From: Pseudomonadota bacterium
Lineage (GTDB): Bacteria > Pseudomonadota > Gammaproteobacteria > Legionellales > Legionellaceae
Assembly (NCBI GenBank): GCA_020051095.1
Contig: JAGVJN010000042.1
Location: forward strand, 62,001 to 126,000
DNA: 64,000 nucleotides
Reading direction: 5' to 3'
Shown here: positions 36,485 to 45,943 of the stretch, in pieces
Position numbering within the stretch: position 1 is the stretch's first letter
Layout: each line of letters begins with the position of its first letter
The notes under the pieces: generated by a model
Told to the model about the DNA's origin: nothing
Database searches by the model: none
What the model saw: the letters and a program-made list of their open reading frames with translations, nothing else
Translations under genes and position numbers: made by a program

Positions 36485-38788
36485 ATGGGAAATACTGCTA
36501 TCGAACACGTACAGTGGGTTTTAGAACAGCCACTCGGCATAAAAGGACTAATGGAAGCTGCATCAAAAGTTGATTCAACCCAACTCCCTCCTATTTTAAA
36601 ACAACCCTATTCAAAATTTAACAAAAGCCTTATTGATTGGCATCAATGTGCCAAAGATATCGCCAATATCCGAAGCCGCATTCATGAATATGAAGTGAAA
36701 TCCCAACAAGCGAGCTTGCTGGCTGAACAATATCAATCGCAATTAAGTGACCCGGCTGGTTTAGAGCATTTAGGGAAATTACTGGCTTGGACGCAAACGT
36801 TGCAGCAAGAACATAATGGTAACCAAACACCCATCTTAATGGACACCTGGCAACAAAAGAGAGAATGTCTGGATGCAGGCAAGCAATTATTACAAAGCCA
36901 TTTAAAGCTAATCGCCCAAAACATACTCGTCGAGCGTGTTCACAGGCTCCCCTTAGTGATTGCGAATTTATATAGTTTTGGCGTCAATACCACCCGAAAT
37001 GACACCGTTGAAAAAATTGATGAATTATTAACGATCCATCAAAACAAACTCAAAGAACGCCAAACTCAACTGGAGGCGATCGACAAATTAGTCGTGCTTT
37101 TGCCATTGCATGAAAATCATCAAACCTTGATTGATAGAATTAATCAATTGAGAAAGAGAACCGCCGCTATTGCCGTTGAGCGAAACCTGATTGATGGAGA
37201 GCTACATAAACTTCAACCCATTGTTGAACAACATCCCCTTGCTTATGAGCAAGAAAAAGCGAACTTCGGTACCTTAGCTGGTGCCAATCAGTATTTTTCA
37301 GAATTGGTTGGAACACTTCTTGTTAAAATTAATTTAGCGGATAAAAATCTACTCGCATTTCAGTCCATTCAAAAATCATTACGACAGTACTTAAGCTTGA
37401 ACCAAAGTAAAGACCAACTGACAGAGGAGTACAATAAATCGTTAGCCTCAATTGGTGAGTATGAAATCGCATTACACGATCTCAAATTAGAATTACAGAA
37501 AAAAGGGGTAGAGGACTTTAGTAGTTATGGACTGCTTGAAAAAACAAAAGAGCAGCTTGCCACCATTGACCCAGATTTTAATTACAGCCATATCAGTATT
37601 TTAATGGTTAAACAACGCGTCGAGCAGCTAAGGCAAACTTATGCAAAAGATAGGGAAGCCCTACAAACCATTGTACCCGATCTAAATACGCTCAAAAACG
37701 AATTACTGAGTATTCGCGTTATTCGAGAACACCATGGCATCACAGCCACAAATGAAGAATTATCCCAGGGCTATCCCTGGCAATCACCTCATTCTTTGAA
37801 TTTAGAGGAAACCTCACTGAAACTTAATGCTATTTCCAAAGCAATCCCAGATATTGAATCATTGTGCTGGTATGAGCGCGATCTTCAAAAGACGCTAGAA
37901 GCCATCCAACAGAGCGATGAATCAAGTCAATCGCTTACTAAAGAGCTTACCGATAAACAAAATCTCCTATCAACGCTTGAGCAACAGGTGAATGAGGCAC
38001 AAAAATCGAGTAAATCGGCTATGGAAAAAGCCAAGAAAGTGCTGGCAAAGAAAACGAATACCGATACGAAAGCGGAGACTGGCCAACATGAGCAAGCGAA
38101 AATCAACGTGACTTCAGCCAACTTATGGCAAGACTTTTTAGCACCGCTTATTAAATCACAATCAACAGAAATGCAATCTTTTATAACAACGTGCTGCGAT
38201 AAAGAACGGATGAATGCCTTATCAAAAACCCAACAGCTTCAATTTGAGCAGTTATGTCACGACATCTATATCGAGTTAAAACATGCCGATAATAAAGATA
38301 ATGATGTATTGTTAGTGTATAAAGCCACCTATAGTGAAGCCAATGGGTTAGAAAAATTATTGAGCTTAAAACCAGCAATCGCTATTGATGACCAAAATAA
38401 ACTCCCGAGCCTAACCAATAAAACAGTCAATCAAGCATTGGAAACGCTTCAACAATATGCTGCGAAAGAAAAAGGAAAAATGGGAGATATCCTTTTGCAA
38501 ATACACCATCAACTACACTATCTTGCCTGGCAAGGGGAACATAACCGCATTGATGCTAGTTTTATCGAGCAACTGCAACGACAGTTTACCAACGACCCGC
38601 GTTATCAATGTTTAAAACTAAGCAAACATTATGAGTCTATCATTGATTGGTTATACGGCATTTGCCAACTAATTAAACAATTATTGGTTAAACCAGCCAA
38701 CCCCATTTATCACTATGGGTTATTTAGCAAACAGCCGGCTTATTTAGAGCAAGCAACCCATATCAGTCAAGCCATCGCTGCTTCTGCC
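36485..38788 (+). CDS. Long coiled-coil protein, candidate effector
   Basis: I do not recognise a family for this 768-residue protein. It is almost entirely helical, with long stretches of heptad-like Leu/Gln/Lys/Glu (for example QQASLLAEQYQSQLSD, KQNLLSTLEQQVNEAQKSSK) and few glycines or prolines. There is no signal peptide or membrane segment. The start is ATG 36485 with AGGGAG 8 nt upstream; a TTG nine codons earlier is less likely. Large lone coiled-coil proteins like this are common among Dot/Icm effectors, but the C-terminus has no strong E-block, so this is only a guess. Confidence 0.62.
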
Positions 38789-38854
38789 TGATAAGTAACT
38801 TCCTTCACTTGTCACTCTCCCCAAACATGGGGGATCACCATACTGGACGAACTG

Positions 38855-39002
38855 ATACGTGCCCGTGTGCGTGCCCGTGCCCGCGCCCGGCTTTATAGAA
38901 TTAATTAAGATAACCTTTGAGCTTGAAGTAGCACACCGAAAAATAGTTAGCTGTGCCCATTAACAACCGGGCACGGGCTCAGGCACGCTAACGGGCACGT
39001 AT
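38855..39002. repeat. Inverted pair of GC-rich repeats
   Basis: 38855-38890 and 38967-39002 are inverted copies (about 31 of 36 positions) of a CCGGGCRCGGGC...CACGGGCACGTAT unit, with 76 bp between. Matching AT-rich flanks (AACTGAT/ATCAATT) extend both arms. Related single copies are at 46983 and 55991. A degenerate scrap like the 58-bp repeat (CTCCCC-AAACAT-GGGGG) lies at 38815-38833. No gene is visible in this 317-bp gap. Confidence 0.7.
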
Positions 39003-39039
39003 CAATTCGGATATTTATCCTGTAACTAGCGTTGAGATG

Positions 39040-39073
39040 CTAAAAACTAGCATTTTGAAGCATCTTGGGTATA
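39040..39073. repeat. 34-bp dispersed repeat upstream of metG
   Basis: The unit CTAAAAACTAGCATTTTGAA...CTTGGGTATA matches the inverted copy at 45300-45333 at 30 of 34 positions. Its right end overlaps TATAAT (39072-39077), a likely metG -10, 30 nt before the ATG. Confidence 0.7.
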
Positions 39074-39107
39074 TAATCATGCCTTTTTGAACAACTTTTA
39101 AAACGTT

Positions 39108-40742
39108 ATGACAAAAGCACGAAAATTATTGGTAACCAGTGCCTTGCCCTATGCCAATGGCCATCTTCATTTGGGGCATTTGGTGGAACACATTCAAACA
39201 GATATTTGGGTCCGATCCCATAAAATGTTAGGTCATAACTGCATTGCAATCTGCGGTGATGACGCCCATGGCACACCCATCATGTTAAAAGCTGAAGGGC
39301 TGGGCATATCCCCGGAAGAATTAACGGAACAAATGCGTGCTTCCCATGAAGCGGATTTTGCCGCTTTTTCGATTAACTATGACAGTTATCACACTACCCA
39401 CAGTGAAGAAAATAAAGTATTGGTGGAAGATATTTATAAAAAATTAAAAGCCCGCGGTGATATCGTTGAAAAAACGATTTCTCAAGCATTTGATCCTGAA
39501 AAGCAAATGTTTTTACCCGACCGCTTTATTAAAGGGACCTGTCCTCGTTGTAAAGCACCCGATCAATACGGGGATAATTGCGAGTCGTGTGGGGCAACCT
39601 ATGACCCAACGGAACTCATTGATCCTTACTCCGTGTTATCGGGAGCGACTCCCGTTGAAAAAGACACAGTTCACTATTTTTTTGACTTACCCAAATATGA
39701 AGATCTGCTAAAAAAGTGGATGGCACAGGGCGCACTACAAAACGAAGTAACCAACAAACTCGATGAGTGGTTTGAAAATGGGTTAAGACAATGGGATATC
39801 TCGCGCGATGCCCCTTATTTTGGCTTCCCAATCCCAGGCACCGAGAATAAATATTTTTATGTGTGGATGGACGCACCCGTCGGTTATATGTCCAGCTTCA
39901 AAAAATATTGTGACAAACATGCTGTTGATTTTGACCAGTATTGGGGCGAAGGCAGTGACGTAGAGCTTTATCACTTTATTGGTAAAGATATTGTTTACTT
40001 TCATGCCTTATTCTGGCCTGCCGTCTTACATGGCAGTGGTTATCGAATGCCGACGGCTTTGTATGCCCATGGCTTTTTAACGGTTAACGGTCAAAAGATG
40101 TCCAAATCGCGTGGGACTTTTATTGAAGCACGCGACTATTTGGCTCACTTAAACCCCGCCTACTTACGTTATTATTTTGCTGCAAAACTTAACGGACGAG
40201 TCGATGATATCGATTTAAATTTTGACGATTTTAGTAATCGTGTCAATGCTGATTTGGTTGGAAAAGTGATTAATATCGCCAGCCGATGCGCCGGATTTAT
40301 CAATAAACGTTTTCAAGGTCAATTAAGTAGCACCTTGGCCGCCCCCGATTTATATGCCCGATTATTAGAAAATAAAACCAAGATCATCGATGCTTATATC
40401 AGCCGCGATTATGCAAAAGCGGTGCGCTTTATTATGGAAGGGGCAGATGCCGTCAATCAATACATTGACCACCACAAGCCCTGGGTGATGGCCAAAGATG
40501 ATGCACAACTGCCACAGGTTCAAGGTGTCTGTTCGATGGGCCTTGAAGCGTTTCGTATATTAATGGCTTACTTAAAGCCCATATTACCCGATATGGCCAA
40601 TGAAGTTGAGCAATTCCTCCAATGCGAACCCTTATCCTGGCAAACGATCGATCAACCTTTGCTGGCTCATACCATCAACCCATTTAAACCCCTTTTAAAT
40701 CGGGTTGAAAAAGAAGCGATTGAGAGATTGTTAAGTCGATGA
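39108..40742 (+). CDS. metG: Methionyl-tRNA synthetase
   Basis: MetG charges initiator and elongator tRNA-Met. The 544-residue product has the class I motifs: [10 protein letters not shown] (HIGH) at about residue 18 and [10 protein letters not shown] (KMSKS) at about residue 332. A knuckle with cysteines [17 protein letters not shown] is also present. It ends near residue 544 after the anticodon-binding domain, so the C-terminal EMAP/Trbp111-like dimer domain of E. coli MetG (677 aa) is absent; such shorter MetGs are known. The ATG overlaps no gene. rnfB begins within its last codon. Confidence 0.95.
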   Translation: MTKARKLLVTSALPYANGHLHLGHLVEHIQTDIWVRSHKMLGHNCIAICGDDAHGTPIMLKAEGLGISPEELTEQMRASHEADFAAFSINYDSYHTTHSEENKVLVEDIYKKLKARGDIVEKTISQAFDPEKQMFLPDRFIKGTCPRCKAPDQYGDNCESCGATYDPTELIDPYSVLSGATPVEKDTVHYFFDLPKYEDLLKKWMAQGALQNEVTNKLDEWFENGLRQWDISRDAPYFGFPIPGTENKYFYVWMDAPVGYMSSFKKYCDKHAVDFDQYWGEGSDVELYHFIGKDIVYFHALFWPAVLHGSGYRMPTALYAHGFLTVNGQKMSKSRGTFIEARDYLAHLNPAYLRYYFAAKLNGRVDDIDLNFDDFSNRVNADLVGKVINIASRCAGFINKRFQGQLSSTLAAPDLYARLLENKTKIIDAYISRDYAKAVRFIMEGADAVNQYIDHHKPWVMAKDDAQLPQVQGVCSMGLEAFRILMAYLKPILPDMANEVEQFLQCEPLSWQTIDQPLLAHTINPFKPLLNRVEKEAIERLLSR

Positions 40743-41350
40743 GTTTAGTTGAAGAGCTTGATAAGGTATTACCACAGACCCAATGTGAGGAATGTGGCTT
40801 TCCAGGATGTAAGCCCTACGCACAAGCGATTGCCGCTGGCACGATCAGCATTGATAAATGCCCGCCCGGTGGCCAAGAAACGGTCAAGGCACTCGCCAAA
40901 ATCCTGGATAGGGATCCCACCCCTTACTTGCTCAACGCAAAAGCCAATCAACGGCCAGCATCCGTGGCTAAAATTCGTGAACAAGAATGCATCGGCTGCA
41001 CCAAGTGTATCCAAGCCTGCCCCGTGGATGCCATTATCGGCGGTGCCAAACACATGCATGCCATCATCCCCCATGAATGCACAGGATGCCAATTATGTGT
41101 GGAACCTTGCCCTGTCGACTGTATTGATATTCTCCCGGTGGAGAAAGAAAATTATCAACGTGACATTGCTCGAAAAAGGCACCATTCAAGGCAAGTTAGG
41201 CATTTACGTCAAGCACATGAAAAAGAATTACATTACCAACAGAAACGACACATCGCGGCTGAATCATCGGATAGTCAAAGCGATAAAGCAGCCAAGAAGG
41301 CTTATATTTTAGAAGCATTAGCACGAGTCAAAGCAAAAAAATATGAATAA
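40739..41350 (+). CDS. rnfB: Soluble RnfB-like ferredoxin-type protein
   Basis: The 203-residue protein has the Fe4S cluster domain [16 protein letters not shown]...KCPPGG at the N-terminus and two ferredoxin 4Fe-4S motifs, [16 protein letters not shown] and [16 protein letters not shown]. It is like RnfB of the Rnf sodium/ion-translocating complex, but starts directly with the cluster domain and lacks the N-terminal membrane anchor. No rnfACDGE genes are near. A Lys/Arg/His-rich helical tail follows the ferredoxin domain. It overlaps metG by 4 bp and nth by 8 bp, the usual position next to nth. Confidence 0.85.
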   Translation: MSLVEELDKVLPQTQCEECGFPGCKPYAQAIAAGTISIDKCPPGGQETVKALAKILDRDPTPYLLNAKANQRPASVAKIREQECIGCTKCIQACPVDAIIGGAKHMHAIIPHECTGCQLCVEPCPVDCIDILPVEKENYQRDIARKRHHSRQVRHLRQAHEKELHYQQKRHIAAESSDSQSDKAAKKAYILEALARVKAKKYE

Positions 41351-41981
41351 GGACAAGCGAAGACAAATTTTTGAGCGATTCCAAGCCCAAAACCCTCACC
41401 CAACCACGGAACTGCAATACAAAACGCCTTTTGAATTACTCATTGCTGTTATCTTGTCTGCTCAAGCAACGGATGTGGGCGTGAACAAAGCAACCGCCAA
41501 ATTATTTCCCATCGCCAATACGCCTGCTTCGATTCTAGCCCTAGGGGAAGAAAAGCTAAAAACGTATATTAAAACCATTGGGTTATTTAATAGCAAAGCA
41601 GCCAATATCATGCAAACGTGCCAGCAACTTATCGATAAACACCAAGGGGTTGTACCCGATACGCGTGAAGCATTGGAGGCCTTACCTGGCGTGGGACGAA
41701 AAACAGCCAATGTGGTTTTAAATACCGCCTTTGGGCAACCAACCATGGCCGTTGATACCCATATTTTTCGCGTATCCAACCGCACAGGGATAGCAAAAGG
41801 GAAAACACCTTTAGAGGTTGAAAAAAATTTACTTAAAAATATCGATAAAACATTCCTTCAAGATGCCCATCATTGGCTTATTTTACATGGCCGTTATGTC
41901 TGTATCGCAAGAAAACCCAAATGCAGGTCTTGCATTATTTGTGATTTATGTGAATATAAGCATAAGACAGATGGTGTTTAA
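41343..41981 (+). CDS. nth: Endonuclease III
   Basis: Nth is the DNA glycosylase/AP lyase for oxidised pyrimidines. The 212-residue product has the helix-hairpin-helix with catalytic Lys ([17 protein letters not shown]) and the catalytic Asp in [12 protein letters not shown]. The C-terminal 4Fe-4S cluster is C-x6-C-x2-C-x5-C ([17 protein letters not shown], with one extra Cys inside). It overlaps rnfB, with which it forms a conserved pair. Confidence 0.96.
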   Translation: MNKDKRRQIFERFQAQNPHPTTELQYKTPFELLIAVILSAQATDVGVNKATAKLFPIANTPASILALGEEKLKTYIKTIGLFNSKAANIMQTCQQLIDKHQGVVPDTREALEALPGVGRKTANVVLNTAFGQPTMAVDTHIFRVSNRTGIAKGKTPLEVEKNLLKNIDKTFLQDAHHWLILHGRYVCIARKPKCRSCIICDLCEYKHKTDGV

Positions 41982-42028
41982 AGTGGTTACATTGCCTTTT
42001 TAACCAGTTAGTCGTTAACTTGTTTATC

Positions 42029-42090
42029 AGGGAAGTACTAGGTACCGTCCGGAAAGTTTCGCTCCTAGCGAAACGCTAGGATGGTTCCCT
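42029..42090 (+). promoter_or_regulatory. Structured leader with two exclusive hairpins
   Basis: GTTTCGCT-CCT-AGCGAAAC (42056-42074) and CCTAGCG-AAA-CGCTAGG (42064-42080) share bases and cannot form together. An outer AGGGAA/TTCCCT pair (42029-42034 with 42085-42090) can enclose either. It lies 20 nt upstream of the ribosome-binding site of the following gene. It may be a terminator of nth, a repeat or a leader regulatory structure; I cannot tell which. Confidence 0.4.
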
Positions 42091-42121
42091 AAGTTAAATA
42101 CCAAAAACAAAGGAGATGTAT

Positions 42122-43822
42122 ATGGGATGGGGAGACACTGCCTATAATTGGTTGAAAAGAGGAACCAGTTTTGTAGCCAATACCGCTTGGAATGTCTTGG
42201 AAAGTATTAATACTGTCCCAAGTGTCGCCTGGGAGTATGTTGCCAACCCCAAAGCTCGCCAAATCAGTCTTAGCCTCCTCCACATTATTGCCGAAGATCT
42301 CCTTCCTTTTGTACTGCTTAATCAGACCTTGTCGAGTTTTCAACAATACATTGATGACACCAGTGAAGAAAATCCCCACGCTTGGCTCAGTTATTTTACC
42401 CTGCAAGCTGTCAGCACCCTCATGCAATCGTCTTTTTTTCTTTATAAATTTCGCCAAAAGCAACGACTTGCTGCACGCACAGGCGTGTTAACCATACAGA
42501 ATAATAACCTTGATATTCGTAAAACAGATAAGTTTGAAATCTGTGACGATTGCCCTGGCATGAGTTATGTCACCGGCAGCGTCCGTGATTTAGGCGTTTT
42601 TTACTTAACTGAATTGGGCATCGTTCTAATTAGTTATATCCCCGTAGTTGGTAATGCAGCGTCAACAATTTTCTCAATTTACCATAAAGGGCGATACGCT
42701 TTGGCTGCAGCGACACCGGAGATGTGCCCACGCCATCGCCAAAAATATGTCAATGATAACCCTTCATTAGCACTTTCTTTAGGATTGTTCCAGCATGGCA
42801 GTGTTTGGACTGCAAGCCAACTGACCAGTTGGATGAGCAACATGCCTGCAAATGAAGTTGCCAAAATGATTGATTTATTATTCATGTTACCGACGGTTTC
42901 GGTGGCAGCAAAGCGAGATCTCCCTGCGCCAAATGACAATGACACCAATCTATTGCTTGATCCATTGGCAGCGTATGAAAACGTCATGGCATGGTGGATA
43001 ACAGTTGGATTGAAGGGGCTAAAAAGTGAACTCCCTAAACTGCTTAAGGGCCCAAAGGCTGTGATTGATTGGGCATCCATGCAACAATATTATGAATCAT
43101 TATCAAAACATCCTGCAACAAAATTTGCTAAATACTTATTCATCAGTGATATTTTTCACAGTATTCCACGCTTAAAACAAGATCCTGTGATTAAGCAATT
43201 TTGGACCCAGTTATGTACGTCTTTAGCTGATATTGTCGAAGGCATTGTTGACTGGGGCAAAAGCCCTTCCATCAATTTATTAGCTTATAATAAAAAAACA
43301 ACCGATATGAGCGCAAAAGTCGTCAATTGGTACAAAGGATACCCTAAGAGCTTAGTAAAAATAGCCGCTACAGCCATAACCAATAAAGCGGTTCAAGATT
43401 GGCTTCTTGACTTTGCTCGGTTGCTGCGGAAAGAACAAGCGCTTCTTGCCTCCGATTCAAGCAATTTTTTTATACAACAAGCCCAGACCTTAGGATTATT
43501 GATTGAGCGATGCATGCAAGTGAATCATAGCGATGCGAATCAAGCCGCATTGATCCTTTTTGAAGGGATGTTGTCATCGGCAAAACCCATGCGTAATTTA
43601 CTGATTACCCCCCCCAAAAATAGACCGGCTAATCCGTTTATACCGCCATCTTCTCTAACCGACAAACCACTAGCCCTCAGCCAACGTCCGCATCTTCGCC
43701 CTGTTCCTGAAAAAGGGGATGAGGTTGAGCACGAGCCACCCAAACCGTCAGAATTGTCATCCCTCGTATCTGGGAAGAAACCGGATGAATTCGAAGAACC
43801 CCTGCGGTTAAAATTTGAATAA
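42122..43822 (+). CDS. Candidate effector with acidic C-terminus
   Basis: I do not recognise a family for this 566-residue protein. It has a hydrophobic region at about residues 158-185 (LTELGIVLISYIPVVGNAAS...), which could insert in a membrane, and is otherwise helical. A CPGM...CPRH cysteine-containing stretch flanks the hydrophobic region. The C-terminal 60 residues are Pro-rich, then very acidic: GDEVEHEPPKPSELSSLVSG and KKPDEFEEPLRLKFE. This is the E-block pattern of Dot/Icm substrates. AGGAG (42111-42115) is 6 nt before ATG 42122, favouring it over the ATG at 42116. It is a lone gene. Confidence 0.62.
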   Translation: MGWGDTAYNWLKRGTSFVANTAWNVLESINTVPSVAWEYVANPKARQISLSLLHIIAEDLLPFVLLNQTLSSFQQYIDDTSEENPHAWLSYFTLQAVSTLMQSSFFLYKFRQKQRLAARTGVLTIQNNNLDIRKTDKFEICDDCPGMSYVTGSVRDLGVFYLTELGIVLISYIPVVGNAASTIFSIYHKGRYALAAATPEMCPRHRQKYVNDNPSLALSLGLFQHGSVWTASQLTSWMSNMPANEVAKMIDLLFMLPTVSVAAKRDLPAPNDNDTNLLLDPLAAYENVMAWWITVGLKGLKSELPKLLKGPKAVIDWASMQQYYESLSKHPATKFAKYLFISDIFHSIPRLKQDPVIKQFWTQLCTSLADIVEGIVDWGKSPSINLLAYNKKTTDMSAKVVNWYKGYPKSLVKIAATAITNKAVQDWLLDFARLLRKEQALLASDSSNFFIQQAQTLGLLIERCMQVNHSDANQAALILFEGMLSSAKPMRNLLITPPKNRPANPFIPPSSLTDKPLALSQRPHLRPVPEKGDEVEHEPPKPSELSSLVSGKKPDEFEEPLRLKFE

Positions 43823-43909
43823 GATCGCGCCTTATATCGAATCGGTAACGCAGACGGTAATGCAAACGTTCACGTAAAACCATCAATGCAACGTTGAACG
43901 CACTGAAAA

Positions 43910-43938
43910 TTCACATTTTCAATAACCCTGGGTATAAT
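43910..43938 (+). promoter_or_regulatory. Sigma-70 promoter of the beta-hydroxyacid dehydrogenase gene
   Basis: TTCACA (43910-43915), 17 bp, TATAAT (43933-43938), with a purine-rich leader of 37 nt to the ATG. Confidence 0.65.
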
Positions 43939-43975
43939 AGCGACCTTCACAGATGACAACGATTGGGGGCTGACA

Positions 43976-44866
43976 ATGAAAATTGGGTTTATTGGCTTAG
44001 GGGTGATGGGGTTACCGATGGCAAAGCATATTGCCAATCATTCTTATGATTTGATGCCCTATAATCGGGGAGAAACCAGGCGGATGCAATGGCAACAATT
44101 GGTTCCTCAAATTCCCTGCCAAACCGATCTTATTTCTGTCTTACCTCGGGTGGACGTGGTCATTAGTTGTGTGGGAAATGATGATGATTTACGCCAACTT
44201 GCTTATGGCGACGATGGGATATTATCGCTTTGCCAGCCTGACGTTATCTGGGTTGATCACAGCACTTGCTCGCTAGAAGTAACAACTGAGATGTACCAAG
44301 CCTGCTTACAAAAGAAGATGCATTTTATTGATGCCCCAGTCTCCGGTGGTCAGAGTGGGGCAGAGCAAGGTAAACTCAGTATCATGGTTGGTGGCGATAT
44401 TGACCCAGTCAAAAAGGTTAAGCCAGTGATGGACTGTTATGCAAAACAAGTCACCCATATCGGGCACAGTGGTGCCGGCCAATTAACAAAAATGGTCAAT
44501 CAAATATGCTTAGCCGGGTTAATACAATCCTTAGCAGAAGGACTTAATTTTGCCCAAGAACAGAATTTAGATATCGACAAAGTGTTATCCGCTATTGGCC
44601 ATGGGGCAGCACAATCATGGCAAATGGACAATCGAGCAAAAACCATGGCAGATAATCTTTATGATTTTGGCTTTGCTGTTGATTTAATGCGAAAGGATTT
44701 GGGAATTTGCTTGGAGCAAGCAAGGAAATCCCATTGTTCTTTACCCGTGACAGCACTCGTTGATCAGTTCTACTCCGATATCCAAAAAATGGGATATGGT
44801 CACTTTGACACATCCTCTTTAAAATTACGCTTATCGCCTGACTACAGTCCGACAAAGCCAAAATGA
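43976..44866 (+). CDS. Beta-hydroxyacid dehydrogenase (3-hydroxyisobutyrate dehydrogenase family)
   Basis: The 296-residue enzyme is an NAD(P)-dependent beta-hydroxyacid dehydrogenase (MmsB/GarR/GlxR family). The Rossmann start is IGFIGLGVMGLPMAKHI, the substrate loop is DAPVSGGQSGAEQGKLSIMVGG and the catalytic Lys is K172 in GQLTKMVNQ. The true substrate (hydroxyisobutyrate, tartronate semialdehyde or other) is not clear from context. The release-factor-like gene follows 20 bp downstream. Confidence 0.9.
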   Translation: MKIGFIGLGVMGLPMAKHIANHSYDLMPYNRGETRRMQWQQLVPQIPCQTDLISVLPRVDVVISCVGNDDDLRQLAYGDDGILSLCQPDVIWVDHSTCSLEVTTEMYQACLQKKMHFIDAPVSGGQSGAEQGKLSIMVGGDIDPVKKVKPVMDCYAKQVTHIGHSGAGQLTKMVNQICLAGLIQSLAEGLNFAQEQNLDIDKVLSAIGHGAAQSWQMDNRAKTMADNLYDFGFAVDLMRKDLGICLEQARKSHCSLPVTALVDQFYSDIQKMGYGHFDTSSLKLRLSPDYSPTKPK

Positions 44867-44885
44867 CGACGAATATGAGTTCATT

Positions 44886-45287
44886 ATGATTACGAAACAA
44901 AAATGGGATAAGTTGGCTGAATGGATGGTGTCTCTGAACATTAGCGAGCAAGATATCCTTGAAAAATTTATTATTGGCAGTGGCAAAGGCGGTCAAAAAC
45001 TGCATAAAACGGCTTCGATGGTATATATTAAATATGTTCCAGCGGGGGTTGAAGTCAAGTGCCAGGATTCAAGAAGTCGAGATGACAATCGATACTTTGC
45101 TCGGGTGCGTCTTTGTGAAAAAATGGATTTTTTGCTAAAAAATGAGCAATCTAATCGGCAAAAAGAAATTGATAAAATTAGACGCCAAAAAAAACGGCGT
45201 TCCAGGCGACTGCAAAAAAAGATTTTGGACGATAAGCAAAAACGAGGTGCCATCAAAAAACTCAGAAAAACACCGACGCTTGATTAA
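44886..45287 (+). CDS. Small GGQ release-factor-like protein
   Basis: The 133-residue protein has the RF-1 catalytic domain only, with GSGKGGQKLHKTASMVYIKYVP (GGQ at about residues 37-39), then a Lys/Arg-rich helical tail (RRQKKRRSRRLQKKILDDKQKRG). It lacks codon-recognition domains. This is the layout of ribosome-rescue factors of the ArfB/mitochondrial MTRFR (C12orf65) kind, which hydrolyse peptidyl-tRNA on stalled ribosomes or free subunits. The spacing SGKGGQKxxKT is closer to MTRFR/PrfH-like members than to ArfB (SSGAGGQHVNK). No strong ribosome-binding site is visible. Confidence 0.8.
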   Translation: MITKQKWDKLAEWMVSLNISEQDILEKFIIGSGKGGQKLHKTASMVYIKYVPAGVEVKCQDSRSRDDNRYFARVRLCEKMDFLLKNEQSNRQKEIDKIRRQKKRRSRRLQKKILDDKQKRGAIKKLRKTPTLD

Positions 45288-45624
45288 AATCGCCCCCCGT
45301 ATACCCAAGGCACTTCAAAACGCTAGTTTTTAGGCGAGTCATTTTTTTGTTGGTTTTACCAACTTTTCTATTCCACAACCTCGATAAAGACTTAAAATTC
45401 TCATCAAAAGTGTAAATTTTTACTAAATTGCGTGATTTTACTAGCAAATTGCCTTGATATGCCGTATAGTTATAACTGCTTGTATGTGATACCAGCCTGA
45501 ACAACTTAGGCTACGCGTGACTTCCCTCCTTTGCCATTCATTGGTGTGGTTTCATCTAGTCCTATTGTTTGCTCCTGGTTGTTATGACCACAAGTGATTG
45601 TTTAATTTTATAGTGGAAAATATA
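45288..45624. other. Intergenic leader of the cold-shock gene
   Basis: This 337-bp stretch has no credible gene. It holds the 34-bp repeat at 45300-45333 and then AT-rich DNA. The last part probably gives the csp mRNA a long 5' leader, as in the E. coli cspA family. Confidence 0.5.
45300..45333. repeat. 34-bp dispersed repeat, inverted copy
   Basis: Reverse complement of the unit at 39040-39073, with four mismatches, just after the release-factor-like gene. Unlike the other copy it does not end in TATAAT. Confidence 0.7.
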
Positions 45625-45846
45625 ATGTCGAAAGAAACAGGAACCGTTAAATGGTTCAATGATGATAAAGGTTATGGGTTTATAAGCCGTGACAATGGTG
45701 AAGGTGATGCATTTGTTCACTTTCGTTCAATAAACAGCCAAGCGAACCGTCGTACGCTAGTAGAAGGCCAACGTGTGAACTTTACTGTCACTCAAGGTCA
45801 AAAAGGCCCACAAGCAGAAGAAGTAACTGCTGCAGAAGAATCATAA
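45625..45846 (+). CDS. Cold-shock protein (CspA family)
   Basis: The 73-residue single-strand nucleic-acid-binding protein has RNP1 KGYGFIS and RNP2 DAFVHF in a cold-shock OB-fold, starting [19 protein letters not shown]. Such proteins melt RNA structure and act as RNA chaperones. I start at ATG 45625; the frame is open nine codons upstream but that would add an unusual N-terminus. It is followed by a UUCG-loop hairpin. A long A/T-rich leader precedes it. Confidence 0.94.
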   Translation: MSKETGTVKWFNDDKGYGFISRDNGEGDAFVHFRSINSQANRRTLVEGQRVNFTVTQGQKGPQAEEVTAAEES

Positions 45847-45856
45847 TTCTATTTTC

Positions 45857-45878
45857 TTGTTGGGCTTCGGCCCAACAA
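45857..45878 (+). terminator. UUCG-tetraloop hairpin after the cold-shock gene
   Basis: TTGTTGGGC-TTCG-GCCCAACAA, a perfect 9-bp stem with a stable tetraloop. No T-run follows on this strand, so it may protect the mRNA 3' end as well as terminate. Confidence 0.7.
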
Positions 45879-45943
45879 ACCCTCCTTAAAAAAGCTCATG
45901 ACATCCAAAAAAAGTTCGTGCAATTAAGTCATTAAACAGTATA

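Noticed and set aside
38815-38833. Third copy of the 58-bp repeat
   Set aside because: Only the stem CTCCCC-AAACAT-GGGGG remains and the tail is absent, so I do not count it as a copy.
40749-41312. 187-residue frame inside rnfB
   Set aside because: An out-of-frame shadow of rnfB; rnfB has all ferredoxin motifs and this frame has none.
43880-43940. Third copy of the 34-bp repeat before the dehydrogenase gene
   Set aside because: Only CTGGGTATA and a short TTTTCAA tract agree; the similarity is explained by the promoter.
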